From contig NC_061078.1 in NCBI RefSeq assembly GCF_021917145.1, positions 7,825,604-7,889,603 on the forward strand: a stretch of 64,000 nt of DNA, given 5' to 3'. The notes beneath the pieces are model-generated. The model was not told the origin of the DNA and did not search any database. It was given only the letters and a program-made list of their open reading frames with translations. Below are positions 27,197 through 38,063 of this stretch, piece after piece; position 1 is the first letter of the stretch; the number at the start of each line of letters is the position of its first letter. Source of the DNA: Hypomesus transpacificus (taxonomy: Eukaryota; Chordata; Actinopteri; Osmeriformes; Osmeridae). The translations under genes were made by a program, and so were the position numbers.

Positions 27197-28539
27197 TTTA
27201 GCTATCAGTTTACAAAATGACTGGTTGGCCTGTGTAGGAAATGTGTGGCTGCCCCCTATCGTAATGGTGGTATTAGCAGAACCAAATCTCGCTCTGTCCG
27301 ACTACGGATGTCCACGAGACTATCCTCTCTCTGAACAAATGTTCCCAGCAAATATTCTGTAATTGAACTAGAACGTTGCATTTATGTACCCCCCAAATAC
27401 AAATCTTTGAAAACAGAAGCCTGTCCTGTCACTTTCCTAATTAACACAGTATTAACTATGGAATGGATCAATTTAGCTAGTTACAAAGTGATTTTTCATA
27501 TTGATTTATATATATATAATATATATAAACCCCCAGATATAACAATTCATAACACCACAGATATTCGCACTTCATCACATGGGATATACTTCAGAAGAAA
27601 ATGGTGGGGATTTATTAATTAGAATAACACCAGTATAAGCACCAGTCTTGACAAAAGTCTCATGTTAAACAGTGATATCACCAGGGCAAAGTGAAGTATA
27701 ATAGCTTAAACAAAAAATATAAATATGCGTCTTAAAACTCTGTACATCTTAATGTACTGAACATGTACTCATTAAATACACCAAACTAACTTTACGTCAG
27801 TAGAAAACAAACTAATTTCTTTAAATAAATACAGCTCAGTACAATCTTTCAAACAAATCCACTCAGGTATCCAGATATACACATTGGTTTCCAGAGCAGC
27901 TCACTTGTGTTATTTAGCAGAACTTTAATAACTTGTAAAACTGATAATTAAGGGCATAGTTCAAGTACTTTGAAGTCAAAAACTGCAAAACGGTTAGCTC
28001 AAAGACTTATCAGGTGATATATTCAAATGAGCATGCATATTAACTTTAACTCTAATGCCGTGGTCTTTGAAAGCAAGAAATTATTGGTTTCTGTGTGATA
28101 TACACCTGAGTATGTTGCAATCATCATTTGCACTTAATGCAAGTACATGATTTACTAAATAAGCCAATAACCTTGTATCCTAAATCAGGATACTTCTAGC
28201 TCCCCACCTCTCTACCTCCAGCCTTATCATATTCACAGAAACAGCTGTTTCAATCCTACCAGTTCCAGGAAGATGGATCCTATTGGCTGCTGAGCTGATT
28301 ATAGACATTGTTGATGTGAAGACCAGTGTGAGACTAAATTTGAATCCTTTAAACTCACTCTCCTAAGGAGACCAGTGGTTAGACAGCAATATGTAAATAT
28401 GTGGCTATATTCAGCCAAGTCAAAGACACTAATCCAGACAGTGTACATTTGATAAAAGATTAGAAATGTAAACACGCAGTATACACAGTACACAACCCTC
28501 AGACTGAGCCTCTGTGTAGCAGTGAGAAAAGGAGGGTGG
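27197..28539 (-). other. intergenic; BED-gene promoter side and gfod2 3' UTR
   Basis: No supported coding exon. The part close to 28539 is likely the gfod2 3' UTR, because it directly follows the stop and is AT-rich with no splice signals. The part close to 27200-27330 should contain the promoter of the BED-finger gene. Confidence 0.45.
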
Positions 28540-30353
28540 TCAGTTCTTATTTCTCTGGAGCGCCTCACACAGGTTGTGGTTGGGATCTGGTTCCTGGGTC
28601 ATGACCTCCACGCTCTCCCACTCGCCACTGCGGCTCGACAGCTTCACAGCCTCCACCACTGTTTGTACATACAACCCATCCTCAAATGTCGCTGCCATAG
28701 CAACCGGCCCCCTTGCCCATGACCGGCGCTCCTCGTGTGCTTGGAAGGCGTGTCTCAGGGCTGTCACCATGGATCCTAGCCCCCGCAGGTGTGGAAGGGG
28801 GAGGTCCCGGCCCTCTGGCCCAACATCGCCACTCTCCCCCAGCAAGAGCTCCTCTCCACTGGCCCCGTTAAGCTGGCCATACAGCTCTGTTCCCCTGGCA
28901 ACTAGCCTGCCTGCTGAGCCCACCACCATAACCTCATGCACAAAAGCCCCAGGCATGTTGAAGTTCAGTGTCACCGTGCAGCACACACCTCCAGGCTCGG
29001 AGCCAGGACCGGAACCAAGGCCAGAGCTAGCCTCACCCATCAGCATCTGGAAGAAGCAGAAGTCATCACTGGTGACCCGGCGAATGCCATGGATGGAGCT
29101 GTTCTGCCTGACGAAGGTGCGTAAAAGGCCGTGCACCCGGCGAGCCCGCGCCCTGGTCAGGTGACTCAGCAGGTCTATGATGGCGGAGCCAACTGTGTGA
29201 AGCCCGCCCCCTCCCATTAACTCCTCACAGGTCCAACCGTATGATTGGTCGAGGAGGCTGGGGCCGTAGACGCGCACGTCGCACACCTGCAGCTCGCCCA
29301 CATATCCCTTGGCCAGGAGTTGGCGCATCAACACAAACGCAGGCAGGAAGCGGAGCGTGTTTCCCACCACACTCAGCAGCTGGGGGTAATAGAGCCCGGC
29401 AGTCACCATCTTGAAGGCGTCTACGGCTGTAGCAGCCTTCTCACAGACAACATTCTTACCAATGCCTGCAGCGAGAAAGGGGAGACAAGTGTTAGCAATG
29501 GCTACAGAGAGAGGGGGAGCTCTCTGATTTACACTGTGCTTGTGTCCATGTATGGGAGTAGACACATGACCCCAGCCTTGAGCCCCACCACAAGCCAATA
29601 CAGTAGGAAAAAAGAACATGCAATTTGATTCTGTTCTTTGCCCCGCTGAGCTCAATTGGGCGGTGTCGGTTGATGGGGACCCACTCAGGAAGCAGGAAGT
29701 AAAGCAGGAAGCTGAAGTTAATGCTCAGGAATTCCACAAGATAAGGTGACCTCACCTCCTCTGACATCTCCACCACAGCTAAACAATGACATCTCCACCA
29801 CAGCTAAACAATGTCAAAACACTTCAGGATGGGAGATAAATGGAAAACAGAGGGCGGCAAGACAGAATCATGAAGAGAAGCTGAAAATGCAATGATAGTG
29901 GTGGGCGTATCTGAAGTCAACCCACATCAGACCGTGACTGATTATGTAAGCCTAGGAGGAGGGGGCACGAAGACTGTACTTCCTGGGTGGGGCCCGACCC
30001 CAGCAAAACAGTGTGTTTGGTGTGTATGATAGAATATAGTATGGATGCCCATAATGGGGAATACAGGAAAGTTGTGTGTGTCCAGTGCTTGTTGTCCTAC
30101 CCAGGGCTTTCACAGCGATCTGCCTCGTGAGTGGAGGCGGGATATAGATGCAGACCAGGTCAACATCAGGGTGCAGCAGGACATCGTCTGATTGGCTGGT
30201 GTGAAATGGAATGCCCAGCTCCTTGGCGAGAGAGCATGCCTCCTCCTCACTGCGGCCCCAGAGGGCGTGCACCTCGAACCCCTCTGATCGCAGCAGTGGG
30301 ACCAGCACCCTCGCTGTGCTCCCAGTGCCGAACACACCAACGCCTGGCAACAT
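28540..30353 (-). CDS. gfod2: GFOD2, glucose-fructose oxidoreductase domain protein 2
   Basis: GFOD2 belongs to the GFO/IDH/MocA oxidoreductase family. In mammals it is reported as secreted or matrix-associated, and its substrate is unknown. Two coding exons, 30101-30353 and 28540-29465, join in phase to give 392 residues (human 385). The N-terminal Rossmann motif is [18 protein letters not shown], followed by [16 protein letters not shown] and [11 protein letters not shown], the family's EKP-like segment. C-terminal landmarks are [32 protein letters not shown] and [20 protein letters not shown]. The start is the ATG at 30353. Human has two more residues, and an acceptor near 30465 shows that the 5' UTR continues in another exon. 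Identity to GFOD2 rather than GFOD1 is based on the ending NLCEALQRN. Confidence 0.94.
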
Positions 30354-31929
30354 GGCTGCTGCTTGGCTCTCGGCCCTCTCCACGACCAGCCTCACAACAT
30401 TCACAGCATCCCAGCTGCCTCTGCTCCAGACCCCTCTTGCTGGCAGGCAAGGTGGGCCTTTTCTGGAAGATAAGAGAATTAACTGAATAATAGAACAGAC
30501 AAGAGGAACACAGAACACACTGAATGACAGCATGTCACGTGCCTGATCAACCAGCTCATACTATCTGTAGTCTTAGAGGGAATGCTCCCTGCCACAGCCA
30601 TAGTTAACATTCCTGCGAGGTTTCACTGACACACCCCAACACAAGCTCAAAACCAGCTGCCTGTGAAGAGTCTGGTATTGAAGGTGTCTGTTCTTTAGTG
30701 TGTACCTGTGAGATCTGACATTGATCGATACATATGCGGTTCATAAAAATATTCCAACTACCTGGGTAGAATAAACTGAACTAAGAACAAAGTACTCGAA
30801 AGATAGTATGGGGCAATGTTTATCTTAAGGAGAGATAAGGACAGGTTATTACGGGTGCCTGTGAGGTACAAATGAATGATAATACTCGTGTTGAAAAATG
30901 AACCGAATGCACTGCCCATCTGGCGATGGTCGTGAGCTCATTAGCATGTCAATAGAAAAAGAGAGGGTGCACCTGCCGAGTGACCACAAAGAACCTCATT
31001 AATTCATCACAACCACGTCGTACTGACGTTACCGACACATTCTCGCTTCCTAGATAAGCTTTAAGCTTAATCACATAGAATAAATATTAATGTCGCATTT
31101 TGTATTGCCGAAAGGCTAACAGAATGGCACTTAATACTTGTCCTGTCTGAAGAATCTAGCTAACTAGCCAACAATATTGATAGTGATGGTTAACTACAAA
31201 CCTTATTTGAAATGCAAGTTTTAGGACAGAACAGAGTGAATGGTTGTATGAAGAATATTTCTGCTAAACAAGTAAAAAACGAATATTGGGTTAATTATTT
31301 GGTTAATCATTACCTACTTTTAGACTGCAAATACGCTAGCTAACCGGTTAGTTAGCTAGCTGGCGCCTCCCTCCACGTAGTAATCGCAGTTCTACCGTGC
31401 CCGTCTCCCTAGTTGAGAAGACTGCCACTGACAAAATGCCTGTACCATTAACTGGCTTGCAAAACCCCTTCAGATCAGGAATAAATCTAGTTTAATATAT
31501 AAATAAAAGCCATACATAAAATACAACCGGTCCACGGAACTATTCTGATGCAAGTCTAACCTCGCTCATCCGTGTTTGATTCTCTGATGATCATTTGGCA
31601 CAAATGCGGCTGCGCAGTCTCTTCCGACAGACAGAATTCCAGGCACGCCCATTTTCATCCGCTCTCTGACAACATCATTCTACATTTGACCGTTTATCTG
31701 GTTTTAGTCCCCCCCAAAATTCACAACTCAACCATCGACTATTACAAACATACACGCATACAACAAAGAAGAATACATTATATAAAATTAGACACGTTTT
31801 ATTATATGATATCTGTTCCGATATAAAAGACAAACAAATAAACAACTCTAGGATAATATATGGTCACGGTTAACAACAGCAGCCTGATACATAATGCAGG
31901 CTGATGTCCTCAAGTCTTCAGACAGTTCT
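30354..31929 (-). other. gfod2 5' UTR or promoter region, then cenpt 3' flank
   Basis: No coding exon is supported. A splice acceptor near 30465 begins the gfod2 5' UTR part of its first coding exon, and the upstream non-coding exon and promoter are not resolved. The segment 31700-31929 is likely cenpt 3' UTR. Confidence 0.4.
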
Positions 31930-34900
31930 TCATCTCTTTTGTTTAGGAATAACCTGGTTCCCACTGGTTGCCACTGGGATAAGGAGCTTGCGATATTCCA
32001 TTGGCAGGTATTTCTCTATCAGAACATTCACTGGTGTACATTCAGTCACAAAGCCTTGCCTAAAGAGAGGGAATTCACATTGGAATGAATCATTTGTGAC
32101 AGATGTGAATACACAGAACTCAACAATGTATTGCTAATGTGGCTGTTATTACTTTTGCTTATTCTGTAACAGTGCACACAAAGTTACCCTACCACTTTTA
32201 GAATTACACCACCTGACTACCTTCAGGATGAAAAAGTGAACTGAACACACATATGCATGCACAGAAATGCGCACACAAACGACACAGACAACACACACAC
32301 CTGCGCAGTAGAAGTTCCACATCTTCCACCTCAATGGTTTTCCTCTTGGCATGAGCAGCAAATGTCTCCAAGTCATCAGAGAGGCGATCAAAGTAGCGCT
32401 CCATTCTGAACAATCAATTTCACATATTAATTGAAATCAAACTTAATGTATCCAATCTCCTGAAATCACTTAAAGATCATTTGAAAAAGCCCATCATATC
32501 TGCTAGAAGGAAGGTAGTTTGCTGCTCAGTGTGTTATGAGGGGAGATAGCTGCTTACATCTCTTTGAGGACTGGGTAAACATCAGCAGAAACCTTGGTCT
32601 TGGCAAAGTGTTTGAACACACTCATGATGTAGCTTTTGGGGAGCCCAGAGTCTTTTGTTGAGGTAGCCCGCTTCTTCCTTGCTGCCTTGGGCTTCTTCCC
32701 CCCCACCGACACACTGGAGCCACACACACACACACACACACATTACTCCACACAACTGACTCATAACAAACCTCCCACCACTGATGAAGAAATGGTACAT
32801 GATCTGAGGTGAGTTGTGACTTGCCTCGGCTGACTCTCTCTGAAGACAGTGGGTGTGGCTAGGGTGTCCAGGGACGGAGCTTTCCTTCTCTCTCTGACAA
32901 ACGCAGGAGTCTTCATAGAGAGCTCTGGAACAACAGAGGGAGTTATCTCCACAGAACACACACACAAACCCATATCCATCTATCCATTCTACTGAAAAGC
33001 ACATTAGGGTTTAAACCTTCACTCTCACTCCCATCCTCTCCCTCTTCTTCTTCCTCCCCCCCCTCCTCCTCCTCCTCCACCTGGCTCTGGGAGTGCAGTG
33101 GAGAGGAATCTCTGTTGGTGGTGTGGTACTCTGGTTCTGCAATCATCTCGAGTGGAGGCATGGAGTTCTCTTCCACATGACCAGGACTGTCCTCAGCTCC
33201 ACTGGGACCCCCCTGTTCTGCTTTGTTTCCCAGGTGGTGCGGTGATGGAGAGACACTGCCCAGGGTAACTGTGTGGAGGTCTTGACTTTCTGATGCACCA
33301 GGCCCACTCTGCAACTCATTAGGCAGGTCTCCCTCAGCCCTCCGTCCAGCACCACCTACAGACATACCACAGTACCTTTACTGGCAGTTGAATTAATGAA
33401 TCAGTCTCCAATGGAAACCGACCAGCAGCACAACATTATTAAAACCATAAACAGCACCAAAACATGTTACAATTAGCTGAGGATCATATGCCACTGATTG
33501 TAGAGGACTCACCTGGATTTGTTGGGTGAAGAGTCTCCCCCATGCTCTTATAGCCCCTCCCTCCTTCCATAATAACAGGCAGCTTGGCCCCACCTTCTGA
33601 ACGGAACGCTCTTTGACTGAAGTGCTCTGATACCCGCTTCCCACCGTCTTCCCAGTCGCACTCCACTGCTGCTTCTCCTGTCTGAGACTCTGCTTCTTCT
33701 TCTCCGGTCTGAGACTCTGCTGCTTCTTGTTGTTGTTGTTGTTCTTCTTCTTCTCCTGTCTGAGACTCTGCTGCTTTTTCTTCTCCTGTCTGAGACTCTA
33801 CTACTTCTCCTCCTGTCTGAGACTCTGGTGCTTCTTGTTCTCCTGTCTGAGACTCTACTTCTTCTCCTCCTGTCTGAGACTCTGGTGCTTCTTGTTCTCC
33901 TGTCTGAGACTCTACTTCTTCTCCTCCTGTCTGAGACTCTGGTGCTTCTTGTTCTCCTGTCTGAGACTCTGGTGCTTCTTGTTCTCCTGTCTGAGACTCT
34001 GCTGCTTCTTGTTCTTCTTGTTCTTCTCCTGTCTGAGACTCGGCTGCTTCTTCTCCTTCTTCTTCTTCTCCTGTCTGAGACTCGGCTTGGTCATTTTCTT
34101 CACTTGTCTGAGATGTTCCTGCTGCTTCTCGTTCTCCTCCTACTCCTGTCTGAGATCCTACTGCATTTTCTTCCCCTGTCAGAAAGTGTCCAAAATCCAC
34201 TTCCTCTGTTTGTGATGCGGTTCCTTCTGGTCTCAGTGAGCCTCCTCTCTGCCCAGTTTCTCCAGACATCCTTTCCGTTCTTTCCTCTAGCTCCATCTCC
34301 TCTCCCTCCTGTTTATCCTTCACTCCCTCCAAGTCTCTCTGCATCTGAGTAGCGGTAACAGTGTCTTTATCCTGTGTGATGGTGAAGGTCTCACTCATGG
34401 TGGCAGGTTGGGCATAGAGCTCTGTGCTGCCAATGATATCACTTGTGAGGTCAGGGTCGTTGAGATCAGTCAGGTGCAAGGTGAAGCCTTCTTGCTCCAC
34501 AGTCTCACAGTGAGACTGCAATCCAACAGACAAATCTGTCCGAGAAAGGTGAGACAAGCATTTTAGCAAATAACTGTCAAAAGCTTGCCCATTTTACTGC
34601 TACAGATAACGTGGGGCTGCTTGTAGCCCCACAGAACAGACCTAGAGGAGAAGGAGGGTGCTTGTAGAGTGTCTTACCTGGATGTCCACCTCTCTCTCGA
34701 CCCTGAACGGCTGCATCAAATTCCTCCACATCGATTTTATGACAATGTTCTACCTTCCTCTGAAGACCCCTTATCTCAGGACGTTTGTCAACAAAGGGAG
34801 TTTTCAGACTTAGGGTGACAGAGCTAGAGAAGGCGAGGGTAAAATAATCCAGTTACATTCACTGCTGTCAACTTGGGAGATAACAGTTTAACGTCTTACT

Positions 34901-36338
34901 GACTCAGCACGGCTCACCAATCACAGTGTGGAAATAGAAACAGTCATAAGACACAAGAACGGCTAAGGCTGTGCAGCTTCTTACTTCAAAGAATTGGAAG
35001 ACAAAGCTGAGAGGTCCTCTGCAGATTTTGCACCTTCCTGGTCTCCACCTGCCCACAAGTAACCCCCCAAACAAGTTACAGCTAATGTAGAGTATGCTGT
35101 TGTAATTGATAAATATACTACGTGTTGACTTTACCATCCTCCAGATGCCCCTCGAACGCTGTAACGTTAAGGCTCCGGCGTGGTCGCTTTCTACTCAGTG
35201 CTTTCACAGGGTTGCACACGTCCATCGTGGTCAAATCAGGCAAGTCCAGTCCTGACAGCCCAGTACTACAAGGAAGAAACAACACACCACACTCACATAT
35301 CAGGGTTTCCCATAGCAATTTGCAGTTAAGGCGGCCGCCTAAGCAACACACGCCTGCCGCCTTAACTACGTTGTTGTACGTTGTGTTTTTTTTATTTTTT
35401 ATTTTATGAGCGATATCCGCCTTGTTACTCTATCCAGTTTTCTCCCTTTCGTTCCAACGGCAGTCTCCCTTCTCTGCAGAACTTCGTTTTTTGAGAAGAA
35501 AAAAAAAAACCTACCAAAGTTGCCAAATATTGCGTGTGCTCACCTTGGACAGTTGCTGTTGAGACTGGAGTCTGCTGAAGGAAGCACAAGCTCCTTCCTG
35601 ATAGGCCGGTCCTGTATGAGCAGTGATGTCTCTGGCTCTGATACCAAAGAGATGGTGGAAATAGCGCTTTGGCAGTGTATGCACACATAGTCCTCAATTC
35701 ACCTAGCAACACTGAATGAGAAAAGCTCTGAGGTCATCAACATACCAGTTTGCAGAATGCCCCTCAGAAGGTGCCTTGGTGTAATGTCCTCGTCGTGGTA
35801 CAGAAGTGAGACTGCAGTTGGGGTAGGTATGTTTACCTTCCTCACCACAGTAGACACGGTCCGCCTTTTATTGGGAGGCAACGACAGACTGGAAGTGCTC
35901 TGGAAAACATAGGTAGTATGATGAAACGCAAAGCCTGGACATGCCTGACAGTGGGGGGATGAGGTGGTAGCGGTGGGTTCATCAGATGATCATGTTGCTC
36001 TACAGTGCCTTACCTCACGCAGCTTCTGCTTCATACTGTGTCTTAAGGCCTCCTGGGGAGTCAGAGCTCCAGCTTCACTCCTCCTCAGCCTGGCACTATG
36101 TCGTGGGCCGGAGACCGGGGGCTGAGCCTTCGACGCCCTACTAGTAGTGTGAGTCAAGGGTCAGGACAGAACATCGGGGTTCTGGAGGCAATGTTGAGTG
36201 CCTAGTAGATATTTTGGATCTAAAATTACCGGGATACCGCACGACTTACCTGCGAGTAACGGGAGACCTGGATGGCTCTGCATGAAGGACATTTTTCAGG
36301 AGGATCCGAGCTGACAAGTCCTCGTCAACAGAATCCAT
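31930..36338 (-). CDS. cenpt: CENP-T, histone-fold kinetochore protein
   Basis: CENP-T pairs with CENP-W (and S-X) on centromeric DNA, and its N-terminal tail recruits the Ndc80 complex. Exons on the minus strand are 36250-36338, 36014-36137, 35746-35899, 35544-35637, 35135-35265, 34985-35048, 34678-34823, 33513-34535, 33017-33355, 32825-32924, 32558-32713, 32301-32405 and 31930-32059. The sum is 2655 nt, or 884 residues (human 561), and all phases agree. The N terminus has ARILLKNVLHAEPSRSP and TPRHLLRGILQT, like the human TPRTLL segments. Residues 419-552 contain 13 ESQTG repeats. The histone fold is in the last four exons (SYIMSVFKHFAKTKVSADVY, ERYFDRLSDDLETFAAHA, KRKTIEVEDVELLLRRQGFV), ending LPMEYRKLLIPVATSGN. 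The extra length comes mainly from the acidic repeat exon. One intron (donor at 32824) uses GC-AG. Confidence 0.95.
33670..34085 (-). repeat. coding repeat in cenpt, 13 copies of ESQTG plus acidic spacer
   Basis: Within the large cenpt exon, 13 ESQTG motifs are separated by short Glu-rich spacers, often GEQEAP or GGEEV, so units of about 27-30 bases recur. The opposite strand is open as a Leu/Ser/Cys-rich reading, which is only a shadow. The spacers differ in length by multiples of three. Confidence 0.93.
35325..35366. repeat. 11-bp perfect inverted repeat in a cenpt intron
   Basis: GTTAAGGCGGC at 35325-35335 and GCCGCCTTAAC at 35356-35366 are exact reverse complements around a 20-base loop. 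It may be the remains of a small palindromic transposon that starts near CAGGGTTTCCC, but no second end or target duplication is clear. Confidence 0.4.
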
Positions 36339-36754
36339 TTCTTGTCAGACGAGGTCTGATCTGTTGAAGTGGTGCAGTGCGTAATGGTTATACTAGCCGA
36401 CATACTGTATAATGCCAACTTACATATTTTGCCAATGAGAAAACAGATGTATAGGTTTCCATGTATTCATATTACGTAGACTTCTGCATTCGTCATACCC
36501 TTTAATTTCATTAGCCTCCAATATTATGAAACAACTGATCATCCACACTACTGTAGTAGCTAGCTCTAGTCATGTCATAATTAAACTGACTGGTTGGCTA
36601 ACACCGTCATTACACTAACTCCTTTTGACGCTACCTCATCAAAACGCAAACGGCAATAGCATAATCGACGTAACTCAACTGAAATGTACAGTATACTGTA
36701 AAAAAATATATATATTGTTTTGAATCAGTACTAAAATGTTTGTAGCAGCTTACC

Positions 36755-36830
36755 CTGGCAGTTTTTTTGTGTTTATCTGACTCCCGCCTTTGAGTTCAAG
36801 TCTCTCTCGCGAGTAAATACAGGTTTTGAA
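36755..36830 (-). other. probable non-coding first exon of cenpt
   Basis: On the minus strand a strong donor (CTGCCAGG then GTAAGCTGC) ends a short GC-richer segment. A matching acceptor (CTTCAACAG) lies about 23 bases upstream of the cenpt ATG. The exon start is estimated. Confidence 0.5.
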
Positions 36831-36837
36831 CGGAACT

Positions 36838-36852
36838 CTGGGAAATGTAGTT
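36838..36852 (+). promoter_or_regulatory. THAP11 (Ronin) binding motif, exact consensus match
   Basis: CTGGGAAATGTAGTT matches the published Ronin consensus CTGGGARWTGTAGTY at all 15 positions. It sits immediately upstream of the likely cenpt first exon and about 340 bases upstream of the thap11 ATG. Confidence 0.75.
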
Positions 36853-37056
36853 CTTAATGACAATGTGCTCTGGTTAACATTTCCTTCGAATACATGAATA
36901 CTTGGTTAACTCATTTAGATACCATGATGTCCAAAATAAACAAATATATTTAGAAATATGTGATGCCTCCATAATGCAATATATGCGGAAGTATTTAAAA
37001 GAAATGTAATTGTATGCGTCGACAACCTGTTTATGAACCAAAACAGGAAGTTGTAA

Positions 37057-37076
37057 GCATTGTGGGACGTGTAGTT
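37057..37076 (+). promoter_or_regulatory. second THAP11/ZNF143-type site
   Basis: GCATTGTGGGACGTGTAGTT resembles the ZNF143 SBS2/THAP11 composite motif (reverse complement ACTACA..TCCCA.AATGC). It has three differences from the 15-base Ronin core. It lies about 110 bases upstream of the thap11 start codon. Confidence 0.55.
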
Positions 37077-37187
37077 CCGCTTCAAGGCCGCTGAGCTGGA
37101 TAACAACTCGAAGGAGAACGAAACAAAAATAAATTTGACCAAACTTCAAAATAATAAGGAACTAGTCTTCATTGCGTCTGAATAAAG

Positions 37188-38063
37188 ATGCCTGGATTCA
37201 CCTGCTGTGTCCCTGGATGCTACAACAACTCTCACCGGGACAGAGAGCTACGGTTTTATACATTTCCCAAGGATGCCACTCAGAGGGAGGTTTGGCTAAA
37301 GAATATCTCTCGGACCGGGGTGAGCGGTTGTTTCAATACCTTCGAACCTACGACTGGCCACCGAGTGTGCAGCGTTCATTTTGCTGGTGGAAGAAAAACG
37401 TACACCATTAGAGTTCCAACTCTTTTCCCGCTTAGAGGAGTGAACGAACGTAAGAGCCGCAGAGGAAGGAACAGGAAGGTGACCACAACAACCCCTGCTC
37501 CTCTTTCCAGTCCTAAACGTTGTTCCACTCCTGCTGGCAACATTGTCATCACCAACGTTGTTTCAAGTGCCCACATTGCAGCAGAAACAGCCGGGAGCGA
37601 TACAGGTACCAATTCAAACAGCGACAACCCTGTGGTACAAATAGACCAGAACGGCGAATATATCGGCACAGCCAGTCTACCAGCTCAGGGAGACGGGACC
37701 TGCCTCAAAGCGGTTGTTTCTAGCTCTACTGACCTGACCGGGGAGACTTTATCTCCCATCGAGGCCGTGGCCGCTGCCCACCAACAAACAGTGCAGTACG
37801 TCAGCGTGCTTAGCAGCCCTCTAGACCACGCGTACTCGCTCACCACCGGCACCACTTCTGCTGAACTGTTGCGGAAACTGAATGAACAACGCGATATCAT
37901 CGCGCTCATGGAGGTGAAAATGAAAGAAATGAAGGCGACCATTCGTCAGTTGCGCGTGAGCGAGGCCAAGCTGCAGGAGGAGGTGCGGGAGCGGGACCGG
38001 CTACTGTCCGCCGGTGCAGCTGCTGCTATGGCTGTAGTTGGTAGGAAGAAATATGAACAGTAA
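37188..38063 (+). CDS. thap11: THAP11 (Ronin), THAP zinc-finger transcription factor
   Basis: THAP11 binds promoters with HCF-1 and controls growth, mitochondrial and cobalamin genes. The gene is a single exon of 291 residues (human 314). The THAP C2CH finger covers residues 1-90: MPGFTCCVPGCYNNSH at the start, CSVHF at 61-65 with the Cys and His zinc ligands, then RVPTLFPLRGVNERK. A DHAY sequence at about residue 214 fits the HCF-1 binding motif (D/E-H-x-Y). The C-terminal 50 residues form a coiled coil used for dimerisation. The long polyglutamine tract of mammalian THAP11 is absent and is replaced by a Thr/Ser/Asn-rich linker. The gene shares its promoter with cenpt. Confidence 0.97.
   Translation: MPGFTCCVPGCYNNSHRDRELRFYTFPKDATQREVWLKNISRTGVSGCFNTFEPTTGHRVCSVHFAGGRKTYTIRVPTLFPLRGVNERKSRRGRNRKVTTTTPAPLSSPKRCSTPAGNIVITNVVSSAHIAAETAGSDTGTNSNSDNPVVQIDQNGEYIGTASLPAQGDGTCLKAVVSSSTDLTGETLSPIEAVAAAHQQTVQYVSVLSSPLDHAYSLTTGTTSAELLRKLNEQRDIIALMEVKMKEMKATIRQLRVSEAKLQEEVRERDRLLSAGAAAAMAVVGRKKYEQ

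Larger units (their letters stand above)
36831..37187. promoter_or_regulatory. bidirectional promoter of cenpt and thap11
   Basis: The start codons of cenpt (36338, minus) and thap11 (37188, plus) are 850 bases apart and divergent, as are the human genes. The intervening DNA has no coding exon. It contains two sites of the THAP11/ZNF143 type, annotated separately. No TATA box is obvious. Confidence 0.65.

Noticed and set aside
33727-34352. Leu/Ser/Cys-rich plus-strand frames resembling membrane proteins
   Set aside because: They are shadows of the ESQTG repeat exon of cenpt, created by CTT/CTC-rich antisense sequence.
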